A stretch of 42,362 bases of DNA, taken from positions 1 through 42,362 of IMG/VR virus record IMGVR_UViG_3300033149_004949, one strand, 5' to 3'. The notes under the pieces were generated by a model. It had not been told where the DNA came from and made no database searches. It saw nothing but the letters and a program-made list of their open reading frames with translations. Each line of letters opens with the position of its first letter. The first letter of the stretch is position 1. A program made the position numbers and the translations under genes. The stretch comes from a virus. Of this stretch, positions 15,376 through 22,446 are shown in pieces.

Positions 15376-16487
15376 CTGCGGTGCCCCCTCGCCGTGCTGG
15401 TAGACGTGGACGTTCCGCCGGGTACTCCGTCGGACGGTAGCGTGATCTCCAGAAAGGCCGCGTTGTCGCCGGTCAGGTCGTAGCCGTGATAGCGAGGCTG
15501 CGTAGGAGGCGTCGGGGTGTCCCACGGGTCGATGATGCACAGGTGCAAACCGTTACCCGCCGGCCATTCGCCGGCTGCGACGATGTCCGGCGACTTGATC
15601 CATCCCGCCCCTTCCTCGGGGGCGCTCTGCCAGTCGATTCCGATCGGGTGAGCGGCCACAGCGTCCAGGATGTCGGAATAGTTGTCCGCCTCGGTCAGGC
15701 CGCCCGAGATGCCTGTGCTGTTGGCCAGGCGGATGGCGGTCGGATCGGCGATGCTGTCATGCAGATACATCCGGGCCGCCAGGGGGGCCTGGTACTCGGT
15801 GATGTCGAAGGCCATTAGCGAGCGGTCTATCGCGCAGAAGCAGTCCTCGCGGACGCGGGTGGTGATGCCCGTGCCCTGCCAGGAGCTCTCGGCGGCGGCT
15901 TGTATCACGGCCCACTGGCCCGGCGCATCGTCGCGTGTGTAGATGCGCACGGCCATATCGCCGTAGGTCAGGCGGACGGTCTCCGGGTCGAGGTTGATCT
16001 CGTCGATCCCAGCCGCTTCGGCGTATGCCTTCGCCTTGGCCAAGCTGAGCTGCACCCGTTTGGCGGCAAGGTCAATCGAGCAATCCTTGCCCAGCCGCAG
16101 CTTCCAGGCGTCGAAGAACAGACCGCAACGCAGGCCCTCGATATCGGGGAACTCCAGGCCGTCGGCGACGACGCTCACGTTCCTACTGAAGTCCACGTCG
16201 AATGCCAGGCCGTCCGGGCAGGACGCGGGCGTGAGGACTGGCCCGAAGTGTGTAGCTGTGACGACATCGCGCTTGGTCGCCAGCGCCAGTGCAGCTGCGT
16301 CGGTTGCGCTTGGCCGCAGGGATATCCAATCGTCGGCCAGGCGGACAACGTAGGCTTCGCCGTCCCGCTTGACGCTCAGCAGGCTATCGACGCGCCGCCA
16401 GCGGCCTTCGTAGCGGGCGAACTTTGGTCCGGCGTACAGCCGTGCGCGGCTGCCGATGGTCTCGGTTGTGGCGTTCAGGACGGCCAA
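15372..16487 (-). CDS. Prophage structural protein of unknown role
   Basis: 371 residues, mixed alpha/beta, beginning MAVLNATTETIGSRARLYAG. It lies between small head-tail genes and the tail completion gene. A Thr/Ser-rich tail closes it (GTSTSTSTARGHRR). It overlaps the preceding gene by 13 bases. No named domain is visible. Position argues for a virion or assembly protein. Confidence 0.6.
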   Translation of the reverse strand: MAVLNATTETIGSRARLYAGPKFARYEGRWRRVDSLLSVKRDGEAYVVRLADDWISLRPSATDAAALALATKRDVVTATHFGPVLTPASCPDGLAFDVDFSRNVSVVADGLEFPDIEGLRCGLFFDAWKLRLGKDCSIDLAAKRVQLSLAKAKAYAEAAGIDEINLDPETVRLTYGDMAVRIYTRDDAPGQWAVIQAAAESSWQGTGITTRVREDCFCAIDRSLMAFDITEYQAPLAARMYLHDSIADPTAIRLANSTGISGGLTEADNYSDILDAVAAHPIGIDWQSAPEEGAGWIKSPDIVAAGEWPAGNGLHLCIIDPWDTPTPPTQPRYHGYDLTGDNAAFLEITLPSDGVPGGTSTSTSTARGHRR

Positions 16488-16801
16488 TTGTCATCCTCCG
16501 TCACGAGCACGGTTTCGTCGGGAAGCACCACGGACACCGACTGCTGCCCAGCCGGCGCCAGCAGGCGCTTGGCCAGGCCGAGAGCGGTCTCACGCTGAAT
16601 ATGCGGCTGGCCCGGAACGTCGAGCAGGCCGATCACGAAACCATCCTCGCTGCCGTTGGCGTGAACGTAGCGCGTGGGCGTGACGCTGACACACAAGCGC
16701 AAGGCGGTTACGGCATGACAGACGGCCTCATCGGCTATCGCTCGCCTGCTAGGGGCGACGCCAAGCTCTATACGCGCGAGATGTGTCGGGCAATTCCTCA
16801 C
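16475..16801 (-). CDS. Small prophage protein, head-tail region
   Basis: 108 residues from a GTG at 16801 that overlaps the upstream TGA as GTGA; the longer upstream frame lies antisense-like over another gene and is not used. It contains DGFVIGLLDVPGQPHIQRET and ends VLPDETVLVTEDDNW. No family is recognised. The four-base overlap on one side and 13-base overlap on the other show it belongs to the structural operon. Confidence 0.6.
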   Translation of the reverse strand: MRNCPTHLARIELGVAPSRRAIADEAVCHAVTALRLCVSVTPTRYVHANGSEDGFVIGLLDVPGQPHIQRETALGLAKRLLAPAGQQSVSVVLPDETVLVTEDDNWPS

Positions 16802-17160
16802 GATGCCACCGCTCCGAACGGCGTCCATGTGACGGTCGAGTCGCTCGCACCGACCGGCTTGGCGTAGAGCTTGGTGCAGCCGGCGCAGTCGATCTGGTGA
16901 TTGCCCTCGGCCTTGTAGCCGCAGCCGACGTTCGACGGATCGCCGGCCTCGACCTTGGCGACCAGGTAGGTTTCCTCGGAGACGCCAACGTGGAGGTACT
17001 GCACGTCTTCCGGCAGGTCGATTGCCGTCCATTGGCCTGCCGTCGCTGTCACCGCCGCAGGTGCGGCGATAGCCCGGAAGCCGCACGCCAGACGAACCAT
17101 CAGAGCGCCGGTCTCGTCGTCTACCTGCACGTCAGCGGAGTTGAGCCACTTCTTTGCCAT
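16798..17160 (-). CDS. Prophage protein, head-tail region, with Cys pairs
   Basis: 120 residues, beginning MAKKWLNSADVQVDDETG. GGAG lies nine bases before the ATG. A short motif NVGCGYKAEGNH and DCAGCTKLYAK give two Cys pairs that could bind metal. It ends in GTGA with the next gene. Function unknown; likely a virion or connector protein by position. Confidence 0.6.
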   Translation of the reverse strand: MAKKWLNSADVQVDDETGALMVRLACGFRAIAAPAAVTATAGQWTAIDLPEDVQYLHVGVSEETYLVAKVEAGDPSNVGCGYKAEGNHQIDCAGCTKLYAKPVGASDSTVTWTPFGAVAS

Positions 17161-17172
17161 GTCGTTCGGCTC

Positions 17173-17607
17173 CTAGGTCAGAAGTCTGTAGGTGAGAGTC
17201 AGCACCGATGTGAACAACCGCTTCTCTGCCAGATGGTCGGGCGCGTAGACGGGCTCATTGGCGGTCCTCACCCAGCACGCCTGAGGCGCTGCCGACAACG
17301 GCCGGCGCTGGAGGAACCCGGCGATCTCCTCGACCAAGCCGACCAATTCGGCTACTTCGGTATCCAGGTCCGTGCCCAGCTTCTTCTGTACGCCCACGTC
17401 GATCTGCACGTCATGCTGGCTCATCGTGCGGGAAGAACCTGTGATCTCCACGGCACGCGGAACGACAGTCACGCGCAGGTCTTGAAGGTCGGACAACTCG
17501 AAGTCCGGCAGCACACTGCGTTGCGGTGTGAAGCTCTGGCTGAGGTCTCCGGTGCCAGCCGCAAGCTCAGCCGTAACCGCGTCCGCTATGTCGATGATGG
17601 TTGACAC
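17173..17607 (-). CDS. Minor tail / tail terminator-like protein
   Basis: 144 residues from a GTG at 17607 preceded by GGAG at nine bases. The pattern is an N-terminal helix (IIDIADAVTAELAA), then beta-strands (DLRVTVVPRA, HDVQIDVGVQKK), then a helix (EVAELVGLVEEIAGFL) and a final strand (SVLTLTYRLL). This is the fold order of the tail terminator family (gpU-like) in head-tail clusters. Position supports it. Confidence 0.6.
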   Translation of the reverse strand: MSTIIDIADAVTAELAAGTGDLSQSFTPQRSVLPDFELSDLQDLRVTVVPRAVEITGSSRTMSQHDVQIDVGVQKKLGTDLDTEVAELVGLVEEIAGFLQRRPLSAAPQACWVRTANEPVYAPDHLAEKRLFTSVLTLTYRLLT

Positions 17608-17611
17608 TTGC

Positions 17612-17848
17612 TTATGCTCCGAACACCAGGTTCCAGACTGCCCCGACGGCCAGAGTGACGGTCGAGCCAGCGATGATCCAGAGCAGCCGCGACCGGGTCA
17701 TCTCGGCCGCTTCCAGGCGATCAAGTCGAAGCTGAATGCCCGGTCTGCCGTTGCCGCGAATCGCCTCGTCCATCCGGTCGAGTTTGGCGTGGATCGAGGC
17801 GAACTCGTCCCTACAGATGCTCTCATACTGTGCTTCGCAGCCGTTCAT
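17612..17848 (-). CDS. Small coiled-coil protein with C-terminal membrane helix (XhlA-like)
   Basis: 78 residues. ATG at 17848 overlaps the upstream TGA (ATGA). Residues 12-50 form an amphipathic helix (HAKLDRMDEAIRG, LRLDRLEAAEMTR) and residues 55-76 a membrane segment (LLWIIAGSTVTLAVGAVW). This layout is that of XhlA/hemolysin-type lysis accessory proteins. Its position among head-tail genes is unusual for lysis, so the role is tentative. Confidence 0.55.
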   Translation of the reverse strand: MNGCEAQYESICRDEFASIHAKLDRMDEAIRGNGRPGIQLRLDRLEAAEMTRSRLLWIIAGSTVTLAVGAVWNLVFGA

Positions 17849-18204
17849 TCCGTGCCCACTTCCTTCGTATGAATCCGCATTGTCGTCCGGTACGGATCGC
17901 TCCATCGCCAGTGCCCCTGGCCCGCCAGGTTCATCACCTCGTAGACCACGCCGTCGGCGACGATCTGGTCGCCCGCCTCCGGTTCGTCGAACGTCGGTGA
18001 AAACGCCTCGGCCAGGATCAGGAAGTCCGTCACCTGCGCACCGACCCGAAGGCCGTAGTCGTCCTCGACCTCGTACTCCGTGCGGCCGAACGTGGCGCTG
18101 ACCTGAAGTTCAGTCGCGTCCCGGCGATAGGTGACCTGGCTGGAGCAGTGCGCCGTGCGCTGCTGCTCCAGCCATTGGCTTCCTTGCCTCAACAGGTCAC
18201 CCAC
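17845..18204 (-). CDS. Head-tail joining/neck protein
   Basis: 119 residues from a GTG at 18204 with AGGAG about ten bases upstream. It contains MGDLLRQGSQWLEQQRTAH, then beta-strands and GDQIVADGVVYEVMNLAG, the pattern of small neck proteins that close the head after packaging. It directly follows the capsid decoration gene. Confidence 0.65.
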   Translation of the reverse strand: MGDLLRQGSQWLEQQRTAHCSSQVTYRRDATELQVSATFGRTEYEVEDDYGLRVGAQVTDFLILAEAFSPTFDEPEAGDQIVADGVVYEVMNLAGQGHWRWSDPYRTTMRIHTKEVGTE

Positions 18205-18219
18205 GCTCGTGAGACTCCT

Positions 18220-18515
18220 TTACTGGCTCAGGCGAACGCGAACGGTCGTGTCGTCATCGCCTGCAGCGGCGACGGTCTTGCCGATCAGCTTGTTGCCGGT
18301 GGCGGTGGTCGTCGCTTGCTGGTTCGCTTCGTCCCAGTACACGTTCGCGTGGGCAGATCGAACACACCCGTGACCGCCAGCGCCCCCAGCTTGTCCGCCG
18401 GGATGGGCACCTTGGCCACGCCGATGAGTTCTCCCTGAACCACGACATCGCCCGCCGCGACGTCGGTCGCCGGGGTGTAATCGATGGTGTTTCCGTCATG
18501 CACAAAAGTCGCCAT
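18220..18515 (-). pseudogene. DUF2190-type capsid cement protein with a frameshift
   Basis: The first frame (ATG 18515) reads MATFVHDGNTIDYTPATDV to GVFDLP, then turns into an unnatural Arg/Pro tail. The frame offset by one base continues ANVYWDEANQQATTTATGNK and DDDTTVRVRLSQ to a TAA at 18220-18222, which is the normal end of this family. The break is near 18355 at CTGCCCACGCGAAC; one base appears missing. The total length then gives a normal ~98-residue protein that binds the capsid surface. It may be an assembly error, a true inactivation, or a -1 slip on CCC. Confidence 0.7.
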
Positions 18516-18540
18516 GTGTCAGTTCCTTTCCGTTATGGGC

Positions 18541-20532
18541 TTACGCCGCGCCCTTGCTCTTGACCATGCCGCGGAAGTCCACGACGTTCGCTTCCACGTC
18601 GAAGACGACCTCGTACTCCACGCGAAGGATCGAACCGTTACCAACCTGCGTGATCGTCGGCGTGCGCTGGCCGTTGAGGTAGTCCACCTCGACGGTGTCG
18701 CAGACGGCCGTATCGCAGATCAGATACCACGCGCTCTCGCTGGCCCCGGCGTAGGTGGTGTTCGACAGGCGCGGCTCGACGATGATCGTGAACACGCCCT
18801 GGAACGGGTTGTACGTCGGGTTATTCTTGTCGGCGGCCGTAGCCGCACCGACGTGCTGGAGGCTGGCGGAATTGATCAACTGCCGGGCGATGAACTCCAG
18901 TTCCGGCGGCACCAGCAGGTATCGCGGCTGGAGGCCGATGGCGTTGCCCTGCGAGTCGGTCTGCTTGCGGAAGGTCTCTAACGCCTTACGCAGCCCCTCG
19001 GCTGACAGAACGGTCGTCGCGCCAGTGAGGTAGTTCTTGTTACCGCTGGCAAACAGGCTGGTCGTGCCGTCGGAGAGCTTGTTGGCCAGCAGCTTGGTGT
19101 AGACCAGGTCGTCAATCTTCCGCCGACAGATCGCCCCGAACGCCGCGGGAAGCCGTGTCAGCGCGCCGAGATCGTCGTTGATGATGTCCGACCGGCCAAT
19201 GGCGAACGCCAGGGCTTGGGTCTTGAGCTTCACGACGGCCGACTCGTCCGAGGCGGTCAGGTGCTTCGGTTCCCCGTCGGGACCGATCTCCTGGAGACCG
19301 CCGGAGAGATTCAGCCGCGCACGGGTTTGGGTCTTGAAGTCGGGCAGATCGCCCTGGCCGCACCAACTCAGCGCCGTGGACGGGAAGTCCGTGTAGCTCT
19401 TGAGGAGCGCCTTGTTGGCCACGTTGCTCAACAGCACCGGGAACGACGTGGTGGACAGAGCTGCGCGAACGATTGCCGCACTGTCCAGATCGGCTTCCAG
19501 CCCATCGATCCGCAGGCACATCGCCGCGGCCTGCACGAGGCCCATGCGGCGGTATCGTTGCGCGCCGTCGAGATAGTCGCGCCCGTATTCGGCCTCGACG
19601 AATTTGGTGTCATCCGTGGCGCGAAGGCACAGACCGGCCTCGATGGCACGGACCGGCGAGTGTTCGCCCGTCACCGTGACCGCCGGGGCCTTGGGACGCT
19701 CGGCGCGCAGGACTTCCAATTCGGCCTTCGTCACGTCCCATCCCTCCTTGATCGCCGTGGCGGCGAGGTCCGCGTGATCTCCACAGACCTTTCGCACGGC
19801 GGCGATACGTTCCTGTTCGGCAGCCGCTTCGGCGCGGATGTCGCCCGCCGGATCGATTCCGGCGGTTGCGGACGGACCGGTCTCCTTACCGGTCCCATCC
19901 GCTGCCTGCGCGTCGGCGGCCTCGATGTTCTGTTGTTGCTGTTTGACTTCCGTGTCCTTCATCGTGTCATTCTCCCTGGCCGAAGCGGCCACGTTTGCCG
20001 AGGTATTGCCGTCGGCTGCAAGGTCTACAAAGCTGATCTCACCCAGCGTCGAGCGCCGGACGACATAGACAGGTCCGGCGAACTCCCGGCCGTTGACGGC
20101 GGCCATCTGGCCATCCTTAACGAACTCGAACTGATCTACTGTCGCGCCGATGCTCGCCTGCCACGGGAATCCGTTATGGGCGTCGGCGACGACCTCCTGG
20201 GCCGTCCGGCCCGTACAGGAAACGATCCCCTCGGCCGTGAGTGTTCCACCGTCCACGCGGATCGCGTCGGTGTGGCCCACGCGTTTGTCGGTGTCGTGGC
20301 CGACGCGGATGGGCCGGACCTGCGAGGGAATGCTCATCCCGGCCAGGTCCACCACGACCGGGAACTTCCACTCGGCCAGGCGCATCGGTCCGCCGGTGTA
20401 GGCGATCATGCTGAATCGAGGCAGTTTCGCCTTGGCATCGTCGTCCGAACGGTCGGCGACGCCGCCTGCTTCGATCCGCATGGACGCCGTGAGCGTGAGC
20501 TGCTCAGGCGGCTTGTTGGGATTGTTCTTCAT
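18541..20532 (-). CDS. Fused prohead protease-major capsid protein
   Basis: 663 residues. The N-terminal ~190 residues look like an HK97-type prohead protease (family S78/U35): a His at 79 in RVGHDTDK, and Ser127 in PWQASIGA, the usual His and Ser positions, then STLGEISFVDLAAD. Residues about 190-290 are a Gln/Ala/Glu-rich linker that can serve as scaffold (delta) domain. From about 300 to the end is the coat: DFPSTALSWCGQGDLPDFK, AFAIGRSDIINDDLGALTRL, LVPPELEFIARQL and the beta strand YLNGQRTPTI. GAGGAA precedes the ATG. Cleavage after assembly should separate the parts. It overlaps the portal gene end by 29 bases. Confidence 0.88.
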   Translation of the reverse strand: MKNNPNKPPEQLTLTASMRIEAGGVADRSDDDAKAKLPRFSMIAYTGGPMRLAEWKFPVVVDLAGMSIPSQVRPIRVGHDTDKRVGHTDAIRVDGGTLTAEGIVSCTGRTAQEVVADAHNGFPWQASIGATVDQFEFVKDGQMAAVNGREFAGPVYVVRRSTLGEISFVDLAADGNTSANVAASARENDTMKDTEVKQQQQNIEAADAQAADGTGKETGPSATAGIDPAGDIRAEAAAEQERIAAVRKVCGDHADLAATAIKEGWDVTKAELEVLRAERPKAPAVTVTGEHSPVRAIEAGLCLRATDDTKFVEAEYGRDYLDGAQRYRRMGLVQAAAMCLRIDGLEADLDSAAIVRAALSTTSFPVLLSNVANKALLKSYTDFPSTALSWCGQGDLPDFKTQTRARLNLSGGLQEIGPDGEPKHLTASDESAVVKLKTQALAFAIGRSDIINDDLGALTRLPAAFGAICRRKIDDLVYTKLLANKLSDGTTSLFASGNKNYLTGATTVLSAEGLRKALETFRKQTDSQGNAIGLQPRYLLVPPELEFIARQLINSASLQHVGAATAADKNNPTYNPFQGVFTIIVEPRLSNTTYAGASESAWYLICDTAVCDTVEVDYLNGQRTPTITQVGNGSILRVEYEVVFDVEANVVDFRGMVKSKGAA

Positions 20533-21949
20533 CGTCGTCTTCCTCGATTGGTTCTTCCTGTTCGGGTTTCGACCGCGCCTGCGAGGCGGGAAGTCCCAGT
20601 TCCTTGATCAGGGCGACTTCGCGCGCCCGTTGGCGCAGCTCGGTCTCCCAGTCCTTTCCTTGACGGGCATACTCTGCCGCCAGCGTGGTGGTATTGCTGG
20701 TCAGGCGGGTCGCCTGGGCGTTGGCTTCCTTGGCCGGATCGACGTGTTCGTGCCCGTCCCAGAACCACTGGTGCGGCGAGTCGACCGCGTCGCCCGCCCC
20801 GAACACGCGAACAGCCTCCGACAGCCACGCGCCGAGGATGCGGTCCAGAACGCGGGATTCCAGATCGGCCTGCTCGACGGAGATGCTCTTGTAGTAGGTC
20901 TGGTGGTCCAACCGACCGGAGGCGTAGTTGTAGTCGCTGGAGTTGCAGGCAGCGATGTTGTACGGCATGTTCAGACAGCGTGCGATCTCGTTGAGAATCT
21001 CCCGTTTGAACATGTCATAGGTGGTCGCGGGCTGCTCGGCCTTGATCTGCGACGGCTCCCAACCCTCCGGCGTGAAGACGGCCATGTTCGAGACGAACTC
21101 CATTTCCGTCATGGGCTCGACCTCGGCCGACTCACCCCCGGCGGGCGTGTTAGTCTTCATCAGAATGGCGATATTGGCCGCGCTTTCCGCCGCCTTGATC
21201 ACCGCCAACGTGTAACGCCGCAGTTGGGCGAACAGCGGAAGCGCCGGCAGAATATCCGGCAGGCCGCGCGATTGGCCCGGCCGGTCGGCGCGGAACCAGT
21301 GAATCATGCTCGTCGCCGGGATGCGGTCGTACCGCGTACCCACCGACGCGCCGCTCGAGCCGGGATGCTCGCCCAGCACGTGGTACTCTTTCGGGTTGCC
21401 GAACTCGTCGAAAACGATCCCGTCCACCTTCCCGGCCGAATCGGCTATGATCGGCGAGAGGTCAGGCGTGGTGACCTGATCGGCCTCGATCAGGCGGATG
21501 TCGAGCTTGACCGGACCGTCGAGTTCGGCGTTGTTGAACAGCAGCGCGAACGCCTCCCCGTCGGCGGCGCGGGCCTGTCGCATGGTGCGGAGCTTGCCGG
21601 GCAGATCGACAGCCTTCGCCCAGGCGGCGAACTCGGCTTCGATCTCGCGATTGGTCTGATCGCTGTCGGTCAGCATCTGGAGACGCGGCCCGGTGCCGAT
21701 CACGTCGTTGGCCAGTGTGAGCACGATCCCGCGAGCATAGGCGTTGTTGGCCACCTCGTAGCGGGCGCGGCTGCGGAGGGTGCGGCGCACGTCCGGTGAA
21801 CCGGCGGCGTCAGCCGAGAGATGATCGGCATTGGCCCAGTGTTTGCGGTTATCCGGCGTGGTCCGCGCCGCGTCGAATCGGCCGCGCACGAGCATCATCT
21901 GCCCGACGGTCTGCACCTTCTTGCGTTTTATCCAGGGCCACAATCCCAT
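20504..21949 (-). CDS. Portal protein, lambda family
   Basis: 481 residues. Recognisable parts are RTLRSRARYEVANNAYARGIV, LANDVIGTGPRLQM, RQARAADGEAF, and MIHWFRADRPGQSRGLPDI near the middle, then NIAACNSSDYNYASGRLDHQ. The last motif is the lambda gpB-type signature. The C-terminus is acidic (EEPIEEDDDEEQSQQ). It forms the dodecameric DNA channel at one capsid vertex and binds terminase. It lies three bases after a gpW-size small gene. Confidence 0.93.
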   Translation of the reverse strand: MGLWPWIKRKKVQTVGQMMLVRGRFDAARTTPDNRKHWANADHLSADAAGSPDVRRTLRSRARYEVANNAYARGIVLTLANDVIGTGPRLQMLTDSDQTNREIEAEFAAWAKAVDLPGKLRTMRQARAADGEAFALLFNNAELDGPVKLDIRLIEADQVTTPDLSPIIADSAGKVDGIVFDEFGNPKEYHVLGEHPGSSGASVGTRYDRIPATSMIHWFRADRPGQSRGLPDILPALPLFAQLRRYTLAVIKAAESAANIAILMKTNTPAGGESAEVEPMTEMEFVSNMAVFTPEGWEPSQIKAEQPATTYDMFKREILNEIARCLNMPYNIAACNSSDYNYASGRLDHQTYYKSISVEQADLESRVLDRILGAWLSEAVRVFGAGDAVDSPHQWFWDGHEHVDPAKEANAQATRLTSNTTTLAAEYARQGKDWETELRQRAREVALIKELGLPASQARSKPEQEEPIEEDDDEEQSQQAA

Positions 21950-21952
21950 GTG

Positions 21953-22150
21953 TTACACCGCTCCCGGGGGTACAATCTTGGCGCGAGTGAACGCCTTGGC
22001 CGGATTCTTCCCCGCGTCTTTACTCGCGAGGTACTTGTCGGCCTCGATCTGGTCTTTCAGCGAATGCTGATCGACACTGCCCGAATCGCCGCTGGCGCGC
22101 TTGGGCCCCTCGGCGTTCTGCTTGATGGTTTCCTTCAAATCTTCAGCCAT
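21953..22150 (-). CDS. Small gpW-position prophage protein
   Basis: 65 residues with no Cys. It contains SVDQHSLKDQIEADKYLASKDA then AFTRAKIVPPGAV. Small proteins with SLxDQIxADxYLAS sit just before portal genes in many siphophages. AAGGAAAGG lies before the ATG, and the 21-bp repeat at 22161-22181 ends only ten bases upstream, so this gene is the first after the repeat. Confidence 0.65.
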   Translation of the reverse strand: MAEDLKETIKQNAEGPKRASGDSGSVDQHSLKDQIEADKYLASKDAGKNPAKAFTRAKIVPPGAV

Positions 22151-22160
22151 AGCGCCGCCT

Positions 22161-22181
22161 TTCCTTCACTACCTACCGCCG
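22161..22181 (-). repeat. 21-bp operon-front repeat, copy 1
   Basis: On the minus strand this reads CGGCGGTAGGTAGTGAAGGAA. It is identical to 35215-35235 and differs by one base over 20 from 41936-41955. It ends ten bases before the ATG of the 65-residue gene. Part of it (GAAGGAA) could double as ribosome-binding sequence, but identity over 21 bp goes beyond that. Confidence 0.75.
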
Positions 22182-22245
22182 AGGAGCGCTATGTGTCCGG
22201 GCGTGGGCCACGCGGGGGATGAGGGTTCCAGATATGGAAAGAATG

Positions 22246-22446
22246 TCAGTTGTCCGAGCCGACGGCCCGCTCGGACGTGGTCATGCGCCGGCCGCAGTGG
22301 CGGCAGCGACGGTAGCGGATGATCATCCGGTTCACCTTCCGGGTGTGGTCCACGACGAAGTGGCGACAGCCGCAATCGCGGCATTCCAGACCCACGGCCC
22401 GCTCGGTAGACGGCCAGGCTTTGCGTTCGCTCAACTGCTCGTCCAT
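22246..22446 (-). CDS. Double-CxxC zinc-ribbon protein
   Basis: 66 residues. ATG at 22446 is in TGATG with the terminase stop. Two CxxC knuckles (ECRDCGCRHF and RRCRHCGRRM) flank a short beta region, and ERAV appears at both ends (STERAVG, SERAVG). This is a zinc ribbon like those of NrdR-type or phage late-gene regulators. Between terminase and portal it may regulate packaging genes or bind DNA. 95 bases downstream hold the 21-bp repeat and no other gene. Confidence 0.65.
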   Translation of the reverse strand: MDEQLSERKAWPSTERAVGLECRDCGCRHFVVDHTRKVNRMIIRYRRCRHCGRRMTTSERAVGSDN

